Shown here piece after piece: positions 12,338 through 22,627 of a stretch of 64,000 nucleotides of DNA. The notes below the pieces were generated by a model. The model had not been told where the DNA came from and did no database searches. It saw nothing but the letters and a program-made list of their open reading frames with translations. Position 1 is the first letter of the stretch; every line of letters begins with the position of its first letter. The stretch comes from Hevea brasiliensis (taxonomy: Eukaryota; Streptophyta; Magnoliopsida; Malpighiales; Euphorbiaceae). A program made the translations under genes and the position numbers. The stretch spans positions 55,346,735 through 55,410,734 of the forward strand of contig NC_079503.1 in assembly GCF_030052815.1 (NCBI RefSeq), in the 5' to 3' direction.

Positions 12338-12369
12338 TGACATCATGCATGAGATCATGCATGATGTCA
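12338..12369. promoter_or_regulatory. LTR palindrome TGACATCA/CATGCATG
   Basis: The counterpart of 3981-4012 in the other LTR, with 15-bp arms retained and GA in place of GG as the spacer. Confidence 0.5.
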
Positions 12370-12706
12370 TCACCTTTTTACTTTTTCATTTTTCTCTTTT
12401 TTTTTTCTATTTTTCTATTAGTTATTTAATTTAATTCTCGATTCCGAAATTTTCTTTTCTCCGATTTTATTTGACAGTTAGGTCAGGAGTCAGCTCTCGG
12501 GGTCAATTGACTAAATTGCCCCTTGCCGGTTCATCCTGGTTTGCAAATAATTCCATATTTCTTCCGGCTCCCTGACCTAATTATTTGACTGGCTTAACAG
12601 TTCTTTTTCATGATTTTCTCTTTTCCACTATGTTCATAAGGGTCATAAGGACCGCAACGTCACATTTTACGGTTCGAAATTTGAGTTTAAAATGACTTCG
12701 CAGTCG

Positions 12707-12755
12707 TTCCCAAGGAGGTCACCCATCGCTGTGACTCTTGGCTCGTTTAACTTCT
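12707..12755 (-). promoter_or_regulatory. 5S rRNA-like block in Tekay LTR
   Basis: Minus strand, the same box A-like AAGTTAAACGAGCC and box C-like GATGGGTGACCTCCTTGG as at 4351-4398, about 169 bp from the sense LTR start. Confidence 0.5.
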
Positions 12756-12924
12756 TATGTTCTGTTTTTCTTATTTATACTTAAATAATTGAACATTACT
12801 AATTATTTGTGCTTATGGCTTCTCTAATTGACTTAAGTATGGTTCTAATCCCCTTAATTGTCCGGACCGACACCGGTCACCGGAATAGTGAAATCTACCA
12901 GGCTATGCAAACGGAGGTGTTACA

Positions 12925-13110
12925 CAACCGATTTTGGTTGCTAAATTTTTAAAAATGAATTATTTTATTAAAAAAAGCTGAACCACAAATTAATCGTAAA
13001 ATTAATTATTAGTAGCAATCAATTTCAATCGATTACAATAATTGATTACAAAATTAATTATTTTTTTTATAATGATGACAACTTTAATTATATTTTCAAA
13101 AAATATTATT
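12925..13110. repeat. Right remainder of the GCAACCGATTTT inverted-repeat tract
   Basis: Starts CAACCGATTTTGGTTGCTAA and continues with degraded ATCG/TTGCTAA motifs, resuming the tract interrupted at 1117. It fades into ordinary AT-rich DNA by about 13100. Confidence 0.45.
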
Positions 13111-14100
13111 TTTTTAAAATCACGAAAACTGAATAATGAAGATTTATACTAAAAAAATTTGGTATTTGAACTACTCTTGATGGCTTTTTATAATAAAGGA
13201 TATAATTATAAGATCATGAATTAAATTATTAATATGATTTATTTTTAAGAAAAACTATTAAACATGGACGTTATTACTTGAATGGGAAATATACAATTAA
13301 CCATAAAACTAATTAGTACAATCTTTTTAGTTTTTAAATATAATGGTTAGACAACATAAATTATCTCAGAAATTTTTATCTAAATTAAATTTATTATAAA
13401 TTTAAAATATAAATATGTGAGACTTATATATTTAATATATGAATATCATTATATATGTTGTATTTTAAATTCATAATAAATCATATTTTGGTAAGAAAAA
13501 TACTAAATTATCTAGCCTTGTTGTTGTTTTCTTTTCTAGGAGAAGGATCTATACTAATAATATAAATAAATTAGTACTCCACATTAGTACTCCACTTACT
13601 TGAATTGTGGTTAATAATACTAGCCAGTCATGTCTAAATGTATATAATTATATTTAGATTGAAGCAAATAGCTAACATTTTCTTAAAAAAAAAAAAAAAA
13701 ACAAAAATGTGTTTATATATAAAACAAGGAATATGTTGTTGAAGAAATAAATATGTTAAAGAAAGAGTAGATAAAAACAGATTATAGAACAAAAGAATGA
13801 AGAAAAATTCCTTTGATCCAGTGTGAGGCTTGACCGCGTGTGTGCATAATCGATGACAGATAGATACATGGGAATAGAAAAGGCCAAACGTAAAAACATT
13901 TGTTAATAAGTAATTTTGACAGTTAAGCAGATTTTCTTCATTTTAATGAGGCAAATATTGAGGAATAAGGTTTCCCATTCAACAGACATTTACCTAAGCC
14001 TTTTCACGTATACCTTCTCTTCTCATACATGTTATATCTCAATTTTCTTTTTTCCATTTTTAATTATTTTTCTTTATTTCTGTTCCCATCCTCGGTTGTC
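13111..14100. other. AT-rich upstream region of the NAC gene, nothing recognised
   Basis: AT-rich single-copy-looking DNA with an A18 run near 13685-13702. No gene, LTR or structured repeat is seen. It presumably includes distal promoter sequence of the NAC gene, but no specific element can be supported. Confidence 0.4.
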
Positions 14101-14103
14101 TCT

Positions 14104-14252
14104 CTCTTTTTTAACTTTGCACTGATCCATCTCTCTCCCTCTCTCTCTCTCTCTCTTAAAAGTTTCTTGAAAGCCACATCTCGATCGTGCCCTTTAAGCA
14201 AAATAAGGAATTTGGCCGCTTCGCTGCTTGCTTTTACTTTTCAACAGCAAAG
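14104..14252 (+). promoter_or_regulatory. Probable 5' leader exon of the NAC gene with CT-rich tract
   Basis: A CT-rich run (14118-14156) typical of plant 5' leaders is followed by mixed sequence ending CAGCAAAG/GTCTGC, a good splice donor at 14252/14253. A matching acceptor TTTGAAATTTCAG/GG lies at 15499/15500, eleven bases before an ATG. A leader intron of about 1.2 kb is therefore an inference from splice signals only; transcript data are not available here. Confidence 0.4.
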
Positions 14253-14908
14253 GTCTGCTTCTTTTTATTTTATTTTTATTTTTTTATTTTCTCACTTTTT
14301 CATTTTTTTTGTTTGGAAGTTTTTATGTTTTTGTAATCAGATTTCAAGTTAATTTTGTTCAACTATAGTGGTGGTCGTGTGAAGATGAGGAAAATTCTTT
14401 GCTTGCTTATTTTCTGTAATCCTAGCATATCATAAGAAGGAAATAAAAAGAGAAAAAGAAGCAACCGAACAACCCTGTTTCTTATCCTTTCGTGCTTATC
14501 AGATGGATGTAGGATTTGCTCTAGATACTTTTTTTTCCTTTTTTTTTTTTTTTTTTCCATATGATACTTTTGGAATCTGAGTCTCATGTTCTGTAGATGT
14601 TATAGCTTCTCTATATAATCTGTTAGATTCTTAACAACAACTAATATACGTTCGATTCTTGAAAGATTATAAAGCACACACAACTATGATAAACCTACTC
14701 CGGGTTGCCAACATGTATAATAAACGACAGCCCTCAAATCGAGTATACTATATGGTAATGAAGATCTAGCTTTTAAGGACTCGATCATGGAGTTTTGTGT
14801 CTCTTCCCAGCTTGATGCGCTGGCTGCTCTGTTTCTTTCATGCTTCTTCTTCCTTTATCATTTCTTTCTTCGATAAGGTTATACTTGTACAGATACAGTG
14901 TTTACTAA

Positions 14909-15319
14909 GGGTGAATGACCTTACAGGAGTAACTTGAAAAGAAAATATACTGAAATGGGTTAACAACGGGATTAATTACGAATAAGGGCGCTTGGAAAGC
15001 TATTCAAAATATCGTCCCACCTTCAGACGCTATTTATATTAGCGTCCAGAGTTAGGATGCTATTATGAGCAGCGTCCTGATGTCCGGACGCTATTCATAT
15101 TAACGCCCCAACTCTTGAGATAATTTACATTTATATTTTTTTTGGACATTTACATTTATGTCCGGACATCAGTACGCTATTCATAATAGCGTCCCAACTC
15201 TGGACGCTAATATGAATAGTGCCCGCAGGTGCTGACCACCCCTTATTCATAATTAATTTCATTGTTAATCCATTTCAGTATTTTTTTCTTTTCAAGTTAC
15301 CCTTATACGGTCATTCACC
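14909..15319. mobile_element. Mutator-type foldback MITE in the NAC leader intron
   Basis: A 411-bp element whose ends are inverted repeats of about 80 bp (GGGTGAATGACC... left, GGTGAATGACC... right when reversed). It is flanked by a 10-bp duplication TGTTTACTAA at 14899-14908 and 15320-15329. A 9-11 bp target duplication and G-starting TIRs are usual for Mutator-like elements. The similarity of the arms continues inward through repeated GACGCTATT...AATAGCGTC modules to GTCCGGAC at 15082-15089 and 15160-15167. Nearly the whole element can therefore fold into one hairpin with a loop of about 70 bases. No coding capacity. Confidence 0.85.
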
Positions 15320-15510
15320 TGTTTACTAATGACTAAGATGGAGGAAACCTAAAGTCTCTGTATGGATCTATTATTTTCTTGTAAACCCTTCTCTAAATGA
15401 TAGATCGTTTGGTATAATTTTCATATGAATCGGAATTTGATTAAAGCTGAGCCTTTAATATAGTATAATTTTTCATGGATCATGGTTTTGAAATTTCAGG
15501 GCAACATAGA

Positions 15511-16683
15511 ATGAAGAGTGGAAATGGACAACTTTCAGTTCCTCCAGGTTTTCGATTCCATCCAACCGATGAAGAGCTTTTGTACTATTATCTGAAGAAG
15601 AAGGTCTCCTATGAAGCTATTGACCTTGATGTTATCAGGGAGGTGGACCTCAACAAACTTGAGCCTTGGGACCTCAAAGGTTCGATCCATTATTTCTTTA
15701 TTTTCTGTGCAATTTACTCGCAACTATTCCCTTCCATAATGAAAGTCGTTAAAATCCAAATGTCAATATGATCTTTCTTTATGCTGAATTGCAGTAAGTG
15801 TAGAATTGGATCTGTTCCTCAAAATGAATGGTATTTATTTAGCCACAAGGACAAGAAATATCCTACAGGAACTCGAACAAATCGGGCAACCACTGCTGGG
15901 TTTTGGAAAGCAACGGGGAGAGACAAGGCCATCCATCTCAGCAACTCTAAGAGGATTGGCATGAGGAAAACCCTCGTCTTCTACACAGGACGTGCTCCTC
16001 ATGGCCAAAAGACAGATTGGATCATGCATGAATATCGCCAGGATGATGACAACTCCGACGTTCAGGTAAAATAATATACATTATAGTATGTTAAAATTAA
16101 TGAAAATATACACTACCGAGTTTTGGTCATCACGAAGAAAGGCCACCAAGGTTTTTGAAACTAACTAATGGATTAGCAGGAAGATGGGTGGGTCGTCTGT
16201 AGGGTTTTCAAGAAGAAGAATCCAAGTAGAGATTTCTTGCCAGAAGTTGCTCATGAACACTTCTCTCACATGAAGGCGAGCTCTTCTTCTGCATCAATGG
16301 AGCATAAACAGAATCACATGCAAGCACCATATGACTACAGCTTCGATGGTTCCATGTATCTCCCACAGTTGTTTAGTCCAGAATCAGCTGTTGCCCCACC
16401 CTATATTTCACCTCTTCCTTTGAACACCATGGATATTGAGTGCTCTCAGAACTTGTTAAGGTTAACATCAAGTGGTTGCGGACTTTTGCAACCGGCGGAG
16501 AGGTTCAATGCTGATTGGTCATTTCTAGATAAGCTTCTTGCGTCTCATCAAAGCCTCGATCAGCACTCCCAAAGCAAAGGCAGTCCATCTCTCGTTGTTG
16601 ATCATGTAGGAGCTTCAAGTCATCAGAAGTTCCCATTTCCATACCTTGGCTGTGAAAATGATATTTTGAAATTTTCCAAATAG
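15511..16683 (+). CDS. NAC domain transcription factor, SOMBRERO/BEARSKIN-like (frame broken at exon 1/2 junction as written)
   Basis: A plant-specific nuclear transcription factor. Exon 1 (15511-15679; an in-frame ATG at 15475 lies upstream of a likely acceptor) carries NAC subdomains A ([14 protein letters not shown]) and B ([14 protein letters not shown]). Exon 2 (15795-16065) has C ([20 protein letters not shown]) and D ([17 protein letters not shown]). Exon 3 (16180-16683) has E ([12 protein letters not shown]) and a C-terminal part with [11 protein letters not shown], a tail motif I associate with root-cap SMB/BRN-type NACs. Introns 1 and 2 have GT...AG ends. The three exons sum to 944 nt, not a multiple of three: exon 1 ends AAAG and exon 2 starts TAAGTGT, where the family has a Glu-Lys pair. 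One base more would give a 314-residue protein of normal family length. FSHKD preceded by WYL (usually WYF) and EYRQ (usually EYRL) are minor oddities. Confidence 0.88.
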
Positions 16684-17639
16684 GTTTAGCAACTCTCCGA
16701 CACTGCATCTTATGTATGATCTTAAGCTTTTCTGAGCTGTGAAGAGGAAATTTTTATTCGAAATAGTTAGTAAGGACACCACCATGCATATGTATTAAGT
16801 ATTTGGTTAAATTCTATTCTTGCTATCATATGAATCGTTGGTTTTGGACATCCAAATGTACAGGCAATCAAGTTCAAACACATATATACAAGCATGTCTT
16901 ATACAAAAGCGAATCAAACCATAGTCGAAGGAAAGATAGTTTAGAAAACCATAACCTGCATTGCCTTCTTTTATTGTATTTATGTACATGCATTATTGTA
17001 ACAAAGATCCATATACATCAAGATTGTTAAGAAGAACTTTATCCTGTGGTTTTCAGAACGAAAATGGTCCAAATAATTTGGAAAGTTTATCCATGCATAG
17101 ATAGATTGGGCATATTTTATGAGAAAACATGCCATCTCTAAAGTAAAATTCCAAAATTTGTCAAGGCCAAATCCTTTGATGCATCCAGTTACTAGAACAA
17201 CTAGGGGGAGTATGAGCAACAAACACATATAAACATACATTGACAATATGAGAGCTAGAACCTTCTTCAACTCGGTGCAATCACAAGCAAACTTTCCCAT
17301 GATAAATTTTCTCCTTATTGCTTGTGTTATTCTTCCCATGCTTGCTACCGCGGGGCTTGTGGGCAACTTAAACAAAAAAAAAAAAAATTACCAAAAGGGG
17401 GTAACTTGAAAATATTCATCAAATGGGCTGTTTTGGTTGACATGGAGAAGAAAGTGAAAGAAAAATGCATCAAAATGCACCTTAGGAAGCATGGTTATCA
17501 ATTTTGAAAATTTTCAACTCTAAATTTCATGCAACATATAAACCATTTATGCTATTGCAAAAACACTTAGTTTTGGTCCCAATCAATTGCTAACATGCCT
17601 AATTAGCCATTAGGAAACAAATCTCCAAAATTCACAAAG
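16684..17639. other. 3' flank of the NAC gene, no supported gene
   Basis: AT-rich DNA. A minus-strand open frame (17375-16980, 131 codons from a TTG) contains one hydrophobic stretch (LALILSMYVYMCLLLILPLV) but no domain I recognise and poor start context. A poly-A run follows at 17371-17385. Nothing here is strong enough to call a gene. Confidence 0.4.
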
Positions 17640-18256
17640 TCAAGGTTTTGGAGAAATTCTTACCCTTAAGGTGCAGAGTCAATTTCTAACCACCTAATTC
17701 GGGTAGTGAAGCCACCAAATATTGGCTCTCTAGCTTGTCTACATAAGCCCTTGATCAAAGCTCCCTTTGAAGCAAGCAAAAGTTTCCCGAACTCTCCCTT
17801 TTGGTTCGGCCAAGTATTCAAAAGAGATAAGGGGAAGTTTTTCTTGGTTCTAATAAGTGGAAGTTGTGAGAAACAATTTCTCTAAGCTTAATTCAAAATC
17901 CACAACACTTGTATCTCTTGAATTTCAAGCAAGGAGGAAGAGAAATTATTTAGTTATGGTGGAAGAAATGGGATGGCCAAAGTCGAAAGGAAGAAGAAGA
18001 TATGTTTTATCTTCTTTCTTTCTTTATATATTTAATTTCCTTTAATTAAAATCAACTTAACGTGTGTCCATCTCTCATTCAACCATTGAATGAGTTTTCA
18101 ATTTTTGATTGGTCCACAAGTCACTCCTTAATCTTAATTAAGAAAATTAAACTTATTAATTAGTATTCATAATACTGATTAACTAATAAATTAATCATTA
18201 ATTAATAAGAATTTCCCTTCCATTTTTGACCAAGTCAAATGGTCAAAGTGTCAAAC
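17640..18256 (-). repeat. Possible copia-type LTR fragment
   Basis: Shares the CTCTAGCTTGTC-ACA neighbourhood and the run of AATTAATTA-rich sequence with the inverted copia LTR at 62.8-64 kb, and it abuts the old gypsy LTR at 18257. Overall similarity is too weak by eye to set ends or family. Confidence 0.25.
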
Positions 18257-19316
18257 TGTAACACTCCTTACTCGTCTACAGTGTAGCCGAGCAAGGCATG
18301 TCATACTCTGTGTCGGAGCACCTTATCTTATCTTATTACATTTCCCTATAATTAAATTTAAAATAGTTAATTTGAGTTCAATTATTCAATTGGAGAAACT
18401 GATGGAGTTTCTCTTAATTTATTAATATCTTGACGATTTCTCACTTATTTAAAATCTCAATAATAATTTCAAACATATAAATTTTTCACAATCTCAAACA
18501 TCATCTCATATTTTTCAAGCAATCATTTGATCTCCATTCTCAATCCAAATCCATAATATCATTCATGCTCAATTTCATAAATGAAATACTCAAATTTCAT
18601 TAATTTACATAATTTACAAATATTTATATAAATTCATAATTTACATGACAAAATTAATGTTTGGATATAAAATACAAGATCACTAATGAAGTCCAGCGGG
18701 TCCTACCAAAATGTGCTACAGATGATTGTGACACTGAACTCAAATGCAGATTTGGACTCTCAAAATCCCAGTCTAAGATCTACTAGGCTCTGTCTCCTGG
18801 TCTCTAATACCTACACATGTCAAAAAATGGCGCGCTAAGCATAATGCTTAGTGCTGCAAATATAATATAGAAATAAACTAAATAATTAAAAATAAGGAAA
18901 TTATACTATTTCCCACAAAGAATGTATCTTTAATAACTATTTGTAATATATTTAATTTTAATATTTTTTTATATTCATCATTTATTAGTAAACTTTTAAG
19001 ACATACTTTAATGCCCAAGTAAACTATACGAGTTGACTGGATTGGATAAACGGGTAAATTGATACTGGTTATCAAGTACCTCAGGTCGTCATATCATTGG
19101 TCACATAGTGTCTGCCAGGTGTGCAACAGAATGGCTAAAGGGCCATAATATCAATCGGGCATAAAGTCTCATGTATTAAAGATTAACGAAATGGCTAAAA
19201 GTCATAAATCACAAAATGGCAATAAAAGCTATAAATCACATAATGGCACGGAGCAATAAAAGCTATAAATCACAGAATGGTACAGAGCCATAAGCAGTAC
19301 TACAAGTCAGAATCCT
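18257..19316 (-). repeat. Old truncated Tekay-like LTR, piece 1 (minus orientation)
   Basis: Starts TGTAACACTCCTTACTCGTC, a diverged version of the TGTGACACCCCTTACCCGTC start of the LTR at 22628, and follows it to the CAGTACTAC...ATCCT region. It is interrupted by the solo LTR at 19317. It contains short degenerate tandem repeats around ATAAATCACA-AATGGCA (about 19180-19300). Only about 1.3 kb of the usual 3.2 kb survives over its three pieces. Confidence 0.65.
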
Positions 19317-19490
19317 TGTAACATCCTCATTTTAGCTAGCCCGTACAATCTACTGTTCCGGTGACCAGTGTCGGTCCGGACAGCTAGAACATTCAGAAAA
19401 AAAAAATATTTAAACTAAAGTGAGGAACCATAAGTAACTCAAATATTAATAAGAAAAATTTAGGAAAAATTTTAAAAATAAAATACAACC

Positions 19491-19540
19491 AAGTTAAATG
19501 AGCCGGTGCCCTAGCGATGGGTAACCTAGTGAGAAGTTGC
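19491..19540 (+). promoter_or_regulatory. 5S rRNA-like block in solo LTR (family B variant)
   Basis: AAGTTAAATGAGCC, then CTAGCGATGGGTAACC, then GAGAAGTTG. This is a weaker version of the box A/box C pair, 174 bp into the LTR. Confidence 0.45.
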
Positions 19541-19864
19541 GGTTCTCGCAATCAGGAGCCCTAGACCTGGGGAAAAAATTATAAAATAATTTTTGGGACT
19601 CCAGAGAAGGGTTATTGAGGTTCTTATGGCATTTGAATGCCAATAAAATACTTAGAAAAAATTTTCAATCGGTAAAGACAATTTTGGCCCGTTAAGCCAA
19701 ACGGAGGCCATTTTGGTCATTTCGTCTTCAGAGTTGATTTTTGGGCCAACTTGTTCAGTTAAATAAATAATTTATATAACATAAAATATGATTAAATGTT
19801 GTTAAAAATTTAATTGAAATTAATTAGACAAAAAAAGGATGGAAAAATGAAAGAAATTGAAATT

Positions 19865-19885
19865 ATGACATCATAATGATGTCAT
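19865..19885. promoter_or_regulatory. LTR palindrome ATGACATCAT-A-ATGATGTCAT
   Basis: Perfect 10-bp arms around one base, 548 bp into the LTR. This is the family B form of the bZIP-like palindrome. Copies at 31371-31389 and about 56234-56252 occupy the same offset. Confidence 0.5.
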
Positions 19886-22511
19886 TAAAAGTCTCCAACC
19901 CAATCAAGTGTTGACACATGGCACCAAGGTATTTAAAAAGACTTAATTGGTAGAAAAAGAAAGAAAAGAAGTCCAAAAGTCATGAACCACCATCTTCTCT
20001 TCTTCTCTCCTTCCTTGCCTCCCCTTTGCCCTCCATAACCAAGCTTTACCAAGCTTGATTTCTTGGGTTTCCATCCATTAAAACCTAAATTTCCCAAAAC
20101 AAAAAATTGTTCTATCATCTTAGTGATCCTTTTGGGAGCAAAAAGAAAAGGAAAGGAAGAACTTTAGCAAATTGGAAAGCTCACTCCTTTAAGGTTAGTG
20201 ACCTAACACTAAATTTTTACTTTGAATACATGTTTAGGGACTTGAATAAGTGTGAATTGCAAAGAAAAATTATTGAATACCATTTGGATGGAAACCCTAG
20301 ATTTTGGGCAGCCATGGTTAGGGTTTGATTGGGTTGAGTTTAATGAAGTTAAAAGACTATTATGGCTGCCCACAACATGTATTTACTAAGTGGATTGATG
20401 AAATGCAAGTTAAATGCATGATTTGAGAAGTTAGGGTTAGGGTTTGGGTATAAAAATGGGATTTTGACCATGTGATGATGAAAATAGGTTTTAATAGTCA
20501 ATTAGTGACCATTTAGTTCTGTTTAAATAAAAAATGAAGTGTGTTGAGTGATGGGATAGGGTTTGGTGTGGCTGCCATGAAAGGGACCTGCAGAATGGAG
20601 TGACCTGCAGAATTGGACTTGAGTCCAGCAGGTTTGGACAGCCATAACTTGAATTGTAGAGGTTCAATTGGTGCAAGGCCAATTGGACATGAAACTAGAC
20701 ACATAATGGCACAACTTTAGTGAAGAAACCATGCCCATAAAACCAAACCAAGTGGACCAAAAGCTTGCCCAAATCCCGGTGACCTGCAGTCTGATTTTGC
20801 AGAATGACCAAATGAACAGTGATTGTTCATTTGGCCATAACTCAATGTAGAAAGGTCCAATTGGCCTGAAATTTTACCAGCAATAAGCTAATATATAGAC
20901 CAACAACTTTCATGAAGAAACCTACCCCAAATTATGACCAGAACCTATCCAACAAGTGAGTTTCAATCACTGTTCACTGCACTGTAGATATGGTCAGCCC
21001 AGAAAAATTTCAATCCGGCCAGTTGTGGTTTTTGGACCATAACTTGAGCTAGAAAACTCCAAATGGAGTGATTCCAAAAAGGAAATTCAACCAAACAAAA
21101 TAAGGAACAACTTTCATGTTGATCATTTTGCCAAATTTCCACTGCAAAAATGACTAATAAAACAGTAAAAATGAAGCAAGAAAACTGAAATTTCTGCTGA
21201 ATTAGCATTAAGCTTAGAAATGGTATGGGCAACCAATACCAACAAATTTTAAAGGCAAAATGTGGTATGTTGGGAGTATTAAAACCAATGTACCTATTGT
21301 CTATGCAAAAGTCAACATTTTGGTTGACTAATGAAGTGAATAGTAACACCAAAACTTGAAATTCAAAAATTGTAAAACTCAAAAGTGTAAAATGCCCTAG
21401 TATACCTAACAAGATTGGTTTGGATAGCTTGGCATGCCAATAGGGTTCCGTTAGCAGTACTGCATATGGCTTTATGCCATTCTGTGTTTCATGGCTTTCT
21501 CATGCCATTCTGTGAAATAATAGCCTTTGGCTATGTTATTTGAGTTGATATACTTGGGTTTTAACTCTGATCATTATTACAGCTTATTAGTTGTTTTGTT
21601 GCACACCGGGAAATACAGTGTGACCGATGGTGTGATGGTCCGAGGTACTTAGTACCCAGTGACAGTTTACCCGTTTATCCAGTCCAGTTAATTAGTATGG
21701 GTTACTCGGACAATGTTAAAGAACCTTACCAAAATTTTAATTGAATAATAATGCAAATAATATCAGAAGTTAAGTCTACCAAAAATTGTAAATACACATT
21801 CTGCATCTTTGTTTTATTTTATTTTATTTCATTTTATTTTATTTTATATTGTCACCACTAAGCAGAATTGCTTAGCGCGTCGCTTTTGCCACGCGCAGGT
21901 ACTGGAGACCTAGCTGGTGAGCCCAGCAGACATCAGACCGGGTGAGCCTTCAGATTTGCATCTGGAGTCCCGAGTCACCTCACACCTGCAGTGCATATGG
22001 TAGGACATAGGATTTTGGGAGTATTTTGTATTTTGTCATTTTGTATTAATTTGGATTGTAACTATAAACTCCTGTAATTATGTATTAATATAAATATATG
22101 AAATTTCATATTATTGAGATTTTCTGCATTATATATGTTGATAAATGAAATGTTGAGAATTATTTGTGAATATGCTTCAAGTGATGAAGTGAACAGAAAA
22201 GTTTTGAAAATAATATCGTGATTGAGATTGAGATTTTGAGATTGACTTGAATATATATAATGGAGTCTAGATTTGGAAATTATTTTGGAAGTGTTTTTAA
22301 ACAGGTTCAGAAGAACTGTTTTTCTAATTTACAACCGGCACTCTGCCGGATTTTCTATAAAATTTGCGGATAAATTTAGATTTATCAAAATTGAAAATAA
22401 ATGAATTATAAAGGGATAAATTGTAATAGAAACATAAATTGGTGCTCCGGCACACTGAGTGGTATAACTTGCTCGGCTACATTGTAGACGGGTAAGGGGG
22501 GTCACAATCCT

Positions 22512-22627
22512 ATTGGCATGTCAACCTATTCAAACCAATCATAAAACTAGGCATACATTAACACATTATCATTTTAGGTATTGGTTCTTCACATTGTGTT
22601 ATTTTGGTTACTATTCACAATACTATT
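22512..22627 (-). repeat. Old truncated Tekay-like LTR, piece 2
   Basis: Continues piece 1 after the solo LTR (ATTGGCATGTCAACC..., matching the TTGGCATGCCAAAC region of family B LTRs). It ends at the CTATT duplicated by the next insertion; the last part (31939 onward) lies beyond it. Confidence 0.6.

Larger units (their letters stand above)
1118..12924 (-). mobile_element. Full-length Tekay/Del-like Ty3/gypsy chromovirus, element 1 (family A)
   Basis: Two long LTRs (1118-4568 and 9456-12924) bound a 4.9-kb internal region read on the minus strand as gag, protease, RT, RNase H, integrase and chromodomain, the gypsy gene order. The initiator-tRNA-Met-type primer site lies next to the right LTR and a polypurine tract next to the left one, which fixes the orientation. 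Sense LTR ends are TGTAACA...TGTGACA. By eye the LTRs differ by only a few bases per hundred, so the insertion is fairly young. The flanks (CATCA left, CAACC right) do not form a perfect 5-bp duplication. Long LTRs plus a C-terminal chromodomain fit the Tekay (Del) clade; the clade call rests on recognition, not on a phylogeny. Confidence 0.9.
9456..12924 (-). repeat. LTR of element 1 (5' LTR in sense orientation)
   Basis: A 3469-bp partner of 1118-4568. The plus-strand start is AGTCACACC (T to A at the first base) and the end GGTGTTACA. It carries the extra 18-bp tandem repeat near 11405-11440, the same palindrome (12338-12369, one arm-spacer difference) and the same 5S-like block (12707-12755). 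Confidence 0.92.
19317..22506 (+). mobile_element. Solo LTR, Tekay-like family B (TSD ATCCT)
   Basis: A 3190-bp LTR with ends TGTAACATCC...GGGTCACA, flanked by ATCCT at 19312-19316 and 22507-22511. There is no internal region, so it is the product of LTR-LTR recombination. It shows the family architecture: CCGGTGACC/GGTCCGGA block (19357-19380), 5S-like block (19491-19540), ATGACATCAT palindrome (19865-19885), and a splice-donor-like AAG/GTTAGT at 20194. Confidence 0.9.

Noticed and set aside
14029..14352. 107-codon frame over the CT-rich region near 14.1 kb
   Set aside because: Low-complexity Ser/Leu/Phe translation of a CT/T-rich leader and intron start; the splice-donor interpretation fits better.
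15475..15510. NAC start at the upstream ATG ([12 protein letters not shown])
   Set aside because: Possible, but the residues are not NAC-like and a good acceptor (TTTCAG/GG at 15499) falls between the two ATGs, so 15511 is preferred.
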